DNA of 64,000 nt. Source: Clostridium sp. JN-1. GTDB taxonomy: Bacteria; Bacillota; Clostridia; Clostridiales; Clostridiaceae. Position 1 is the first letter of the stretch. The number at the start of each line of letters is the position of its first letter. Of this stretch, positions 61,598 through 64,000 are shown in pieces. Made by a program: the position numbers and the translations under genes. The stretch covers positions 372,001 through 436,000 of the forward strand of contig NZ_CP033465.1 of NCBI RefSeq assembly GCF_003718715.1. Reading direction: 5' to 3'. Under the pieces are notes generated by a model that was given only the letters and a program-made list of their open reading frames with translations, searched no databases and was not told where the DNA came from.

Positions 61598-62596
61598 TTA
61601 TAATCCCTGCTTTATCAATTCTTCTTTATACTGATCACAGAAATCTGAAAAATTATTTGATATAGAGTCAACGTATTCATCAATTGACGCTCTTTCAGGA
61701 GTGTCAGAAAGTTTACCAGGTGAATCTATAGCAATATAGGTAACGATATTATTTTGTGACCTCTTTTCAAAATCATTTACTTTATCAACAAAAGCTGAGC
61801 TTCCTGAGAAGAAAGAAGTTACATCGATTCCTTCATAATTCATCATTGAAAGCACTTTTCCATAAAGCTCACTTATGTCGAAAACATTATTTTTAGGAGT
61901 CTTAAAACTAGAGCACACTTTATAAAATGCATCCTTTGCTTTTTTTGCATTAGTAATGTCAGTGCTCATTTTAGACAGCTCATCCGATGACTTATTGAGA
62001 ACTTCAAAACTGACTCTTTTTTCAAATTCTTTTATAGGGTCAGGACATTTTTTGTTAGAAGGTGGATTGATAGCGGTGTTAAGTCCTATTACACTAATTA
62101 CATTGTTATAATAATCATTTTTAGGAATAGGAGTAGTATCAGTGACGCCTGCCTGTATAAGTCCTTGCTTGTATGCATCACAAAATTCGCCAAATTTATT
62201 AGTTAAAAGAGGAGGAGAAATTTGTGCTTTTAATCCGAATTCTTTCACAGTATCCACAAAAGATGGATTTCCAGAGAAGAAAGGAGATACATCAATTCCA
62301 CTATCTTTCATTGCCCCAATTATTATAGTATATGAAGCATCCATACTGTAGACCCCGCTAATAGAACCCCACATGCCTTTTTTTATAAATTCATTGCTAG
62401 TTTTAAATAATACATCCTGTGCTTTTTTTGCATTAAATATTCTCTGATCTGTTTGTGATAGGTGAATTGAATCCGAGCCTGTATTTGCTTTAGCAGTTTT
62501 ATTTGAAGCAGCCCTTGCCGATGCTTTTAAATCATTAGAACGGTTAATTGTATTCACATTGTAGTTTGAATAATTTTTAGTATAAAAGTTTATCAT
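61598..62596 (-). CDS. Unknown protein with two tandem copies of a novel domain
   Basis: A 332-residue protein with no recognised family, no signal peptide and no membrane helix. Two repeats of about 100-115 residues are visible (about 55-150 and 216-332). Each runs NAKKA(Q/K)D, then GIDV(S/T)-x-FFSG-x-x-x-FVD-x-V-x-x-F, then F(G/S)(E/D)FCD-x-YK-x-x-LI. The N-terminal 50 residues are Asn/Ser/Lys-rich and end in DSIHLSQTDQ, a style common in clostridial flagellar and export-related proteins. GGGGGA lies before the ATG. It diverges from a small secreted peptide gene. Confidence 0.72.
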   Translation of the reverse strand: MINFYTKNYSNYNVNTINRSNDLKASARAASNKTAKANTGSDSIHLSQTDQRIFNAKKAQDVLFKTSNEFIKKGMWGSISGVYSMDASYTIIIGAMKDSGIDVSPFFSGNPSFVDTVKEFGLKAQISPPLLTNKFGEFCDAYKQGLIQAGVTDTTPIPKNDYYNNVISVIGLNTAINPPSNKKCPDPIKEFEKRVSFEVLNKSSDELSKMSTDITNAKKAKDAFYKVCSSFKTPKNNVFDISELYGKVLSMMNYEGIDVTSFFSGSSAFVDKVNDFEKRSQNNIVTYIAIDSPGKLSDTPERASIDEYVDSISNNFSDFCDQYKEELIKQGL

Positions 62597-62733
62597 AAAT
62601 TAAGTAGTCCCCCTTACATAAAGTATATAATATTACATTACTCGGATTAAACATCAAAAACTTTACACAAAAATAGTTTATTTGATTATATGGGAAAATA
62701 GTGTTAATATGTAAATGTGAGGGAAAATAATCT

Positions 62734-62901
62734 ATGAAATTTAAAAAGATTGTAACAGTATTTTTAGTGTTATCATTCACGTTAGTTATGATGTACATGA
62801 CTAATACGCAAAGAGTATACGCAAATGAAAACTTAACTGATGTGGAAAAATCTAATATATCTGCAGCACAATATGATGATCCTAGTTTTTTACTTGAATA
62901 A
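62734..62901 (+). CDS. 55-residue secreted peptide
   Basis: ATG 62734 with GAGGG upstream opens a 55-codon frame. MKFKK and a hydrophobic core (about 6-22) end in a signal peptidase site, VYA-NE (after residue 30). The mature peptide would be about 25 residues, acidic, starting NENLTDVEKS and ending DDPSFLLE. No family is recognised. It is divergent from the duplicated-domain gene (137-bp gap). It could be a signalling peptide, a surface peptide or a truncated exported protein. A strong terminator follows at 62956. Confidence 0.65.
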   Translation: MKFKKIVTVFLVLSFTLVMMYMTNTQRVYANENLTDVEKSNISAAQYDDPSFLLE

Positions 62902-62955
62902 AGTAAGAGATGCTATAAGGTACTATTTATTCAATATCAAATTTGATATAAAATT

Positions 62956-62990
62956 AAATTTAGGCAGGCAAAAAAATGCCTGCCTAAATT
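62956..62990. terminator. Bidirectional terminator
   Basis: AAATTTAGGCAGGCA-AAAAA-TGCCTGCCTAAATTT is a 15-bp perfect stem between the peptide gene and the convergent SASP-like gene. Confidence 0.88.
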
Positions 62991-62995
62991 TAAAA

Positions 62996-63322
62996 TTACT
63001 TGCTAGTACCTTTGTTTGCTGCAGATTTCTGATTTGCTTTTTTTGCTTCCTCAAGGTCAGCATCTTGAATGCTGCTTGTAAAGCTTCCAGCTGCAGCACC
63101 ACTAGTCATACCAGCTTGAGCCATTTGAGATGCACCCATGCCGCCGCCTTTTGCTGCAGATTCTTGATTTAATTTTATTGCCTCTTGAAGATTTGGATCT
63201 TGAGCACTGCTTGTGAAGCCTCCTGATGCAGCATCACTAGTTGTGCCAGCTCCACTTATGCCTTTTCTTGCTTCAGACTTTTGATTTAATTTTTTAGCTT
63301 CCTGTAAATTATTATCATTCAT
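62996..63322 (-). CDS. Gamma-type SASP-like protein with three repeats
   Basis: A 108-residue hydrophilic protein without Cys or Trp, made of Gln/Asn/Ala/Gly/Ser. Three repeats begin at residues 5, 44 and 89: (N/D)L(Q/E)EAxKxNQxSxAxKG. Between them are Gly/Ala/Ser-rich linkers with FTSS. The composition and repeats fit gamma-type small acid-soluble spore proteins, which store amino acids in the spore. The assignment rests on composition, not a full family match. AAGGAG precedes ATG. Confidence 0.6.
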   Translation of the reverse strand: MNDNNLQEAKKLNQKSEARKGISGAGTTSDAASGGFTSSAQDPNLQEAIKLNQESAAKGGGMGASQMAQAGMTSGAAAGSFTSSIQDADLEEAKKANQKSAANKGTSK

Positions 63323-63443
63323 ATTTTAATCTCCTTTATTAATAAAATTGAACTTAATATATAATTTATTTAGTTCGTTTTATAGTTTGTGTATTTCTTA
63401 AAGATATATGTTGGAAAGTGTTGTTTGTAAATGGAGGAATGAT

Positions 63444-63917
63444 ATGTTAAATATATTTTATTATGATACACCAATTGGCAAAATAGGAATTGCAGAAAAT
63501 GGAACTCACATTACGCATTTGAGTTTTAATGAATTTATAGCTGAAGATATAAATATAATTGAAACACCTTTGATAAAGAAAGCTATTTTAGAATTAAATG
63601 AGTATTTTACAAAAAAAAGAAAAATATTTGATTTGCCACTTGCTCCAGAAGGCACAGAATTTCAAAAAAAAGTTTGGAGTGAACTGTGTAAAATTCCATA
63701 TGGCACAACTTGCAGTTATAAGGATATAGCAAGGGCTATTGGAAATGAAAAAGCTTGTCGGGCAGTTGGTATGGCAAATAATAAAAATCCCATTGCAATT
63801 TTTATTCCATGTCATCGTGTTATTGGTTCAAATGGAAAGTTAGTTGGTTATGCAGGAGGACTTGACACAAAGAAAAAGCTATTAAATATTGAAAAAGAAA
63901 ATTGTAAGCACTCATAA
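63444..63917 (+). CDS. ogt: Methylated-DNA-[protein]-cysteine S-methyltransferase
   Basis: It repairs O6-alkylguanine by transferring the alkyl group to its own cysteine. The 157-residue protein has the active-site IFIPCHRVIGSNG, the helix-turn-helix YGTTCSYKDIARAIGNEKACRAVG region and the GYAGGLDTKKKLL end. ATG 63444 follows TGGAGG at a good distance; a TTG at 63408 lacks a site. No Ada regulatory domain. Confidence 0.95.
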   Translation: MLNIFYYDTPIGKIGIAENGTHITHLSFNEFIAEDINIIETPLIKKAILELNEYFTKKRKIFDLPLAPEGTEFQKKVWSELCKIPYGTTCSYKDIARAIGNEKACRAVGMANNKNPIAIFIPCHRVIGSNGKLVGYAGGLDTKKKLLNIEKENCKHS

Positions 63918-63989
63918 AATTGTTTTGACATGAATTAAAGCTTCGCTTAAACTATTATGCATGGAGTAATAATTTTTATAGTAAATGAT

Positions 63990-64000
63990 GCTGTGGAGGT
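63990..64000 (+). promoter_or_regulatory. Ribosome-binding site of the next gene
   Basis: The window ends in TGTGGAGGT, a strong Shine-Dalgarno site. The coding region it serves lies outside. Confidence 0.5.

Overview
The window is low-GC, Gram-positive DNA from a Clostridium sensu stricto chromosome. Support comes from the clostridial 16S/23S sequence, GGAGG-type Shine-Dalgarno sites, a spore-protein-like gene, the clostridial AddA/AddB pair, and a Re-citrate synthase / aconitase / NAD-isocitrate dehydrogenase cluster of the kind known from C. kluyveri. The C. kluyveri / ljungdahlii / tyrobutyricum branch is my best guess; the species cannot be fixed from the sequence alone.

Layout. 1-2.5 kb: ATP-dependent PEP carboxykinase (5' end cut off by the window) and undecaprenyl-diphosphatase. 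2.5-8.5 kb: a complete rRNA operon, 16S-tRNA(Ala)-tRNA(Ile)-23S-5S-tRNA(Asn), with a promoter, boxA-like sites and a duplicated spacer element. 8.6-15.2 kb: a secreted metallo-beta-lactamase-fold protein, then the oxidative half-TCA genes that make 2-oxoglutarate, then a frameshifted TIM-barrel gene. 15.6-20.8 kb: a polar amino-acid ABC transporter and argG-argH. Together these two blocks form a glutamate/arginine supply module. 20.8-31.6 kb: housekeeping and conserved-unknown genes (DUF378, Lrp, ADP-ribosylglycohydrolase, CvfB, a second MBL-fold protein, YaaR, NadE, NfeD-stomatin, DUF434), a candidate sRNA, and a 310-nt foldback repeat. 31.7-36.2 kb: an accessory stretch with a hemerythrin gene, decayed fragments of hemerythrin, ABC ATPase and integrase genes, a secreted cysteine peptidase, a decayed transposase, and a secreted Ig-like protein that appears to start at CTG. 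36.3-43.2 kb: a GntR-controlled amino-sugar (GalNAc/galactosamine type) PTS operon. 43.2-46 kb: luxS, an MFS exporter and a DUF4397 protein. 46-56.8 kb: addB and addA, unusually separated by a small kinase, an NlpC/P60 hydrolase and a GGDEF protein. 56.8-59.3 kb: TPP riboswitch with thiD-thiM-thiE. 59.5-64 kb: a second amino-acid ABC pair without an ATPase, repeats, a duplicated-domain protein of unknown function divergent from a 55-residue secreted peptide, a gamma-SASP-like protein, and an O6-alkylguanine-DNA methyltransferase.

I found no CRISPR array, intact prophage, intact IS element or obvious new defence system. The least explained parts are: two co-occurring families of palindromic intergenic repeats (around 2.6, 26.2-27.0, 59.3 and 61.0-61.5 kb); the duplicated rRNA spacer element; the secreted peptide next to the duplicated-domain protein (61.6-62.9 kb); and the CTG-initiated gene at 35.4 kb.
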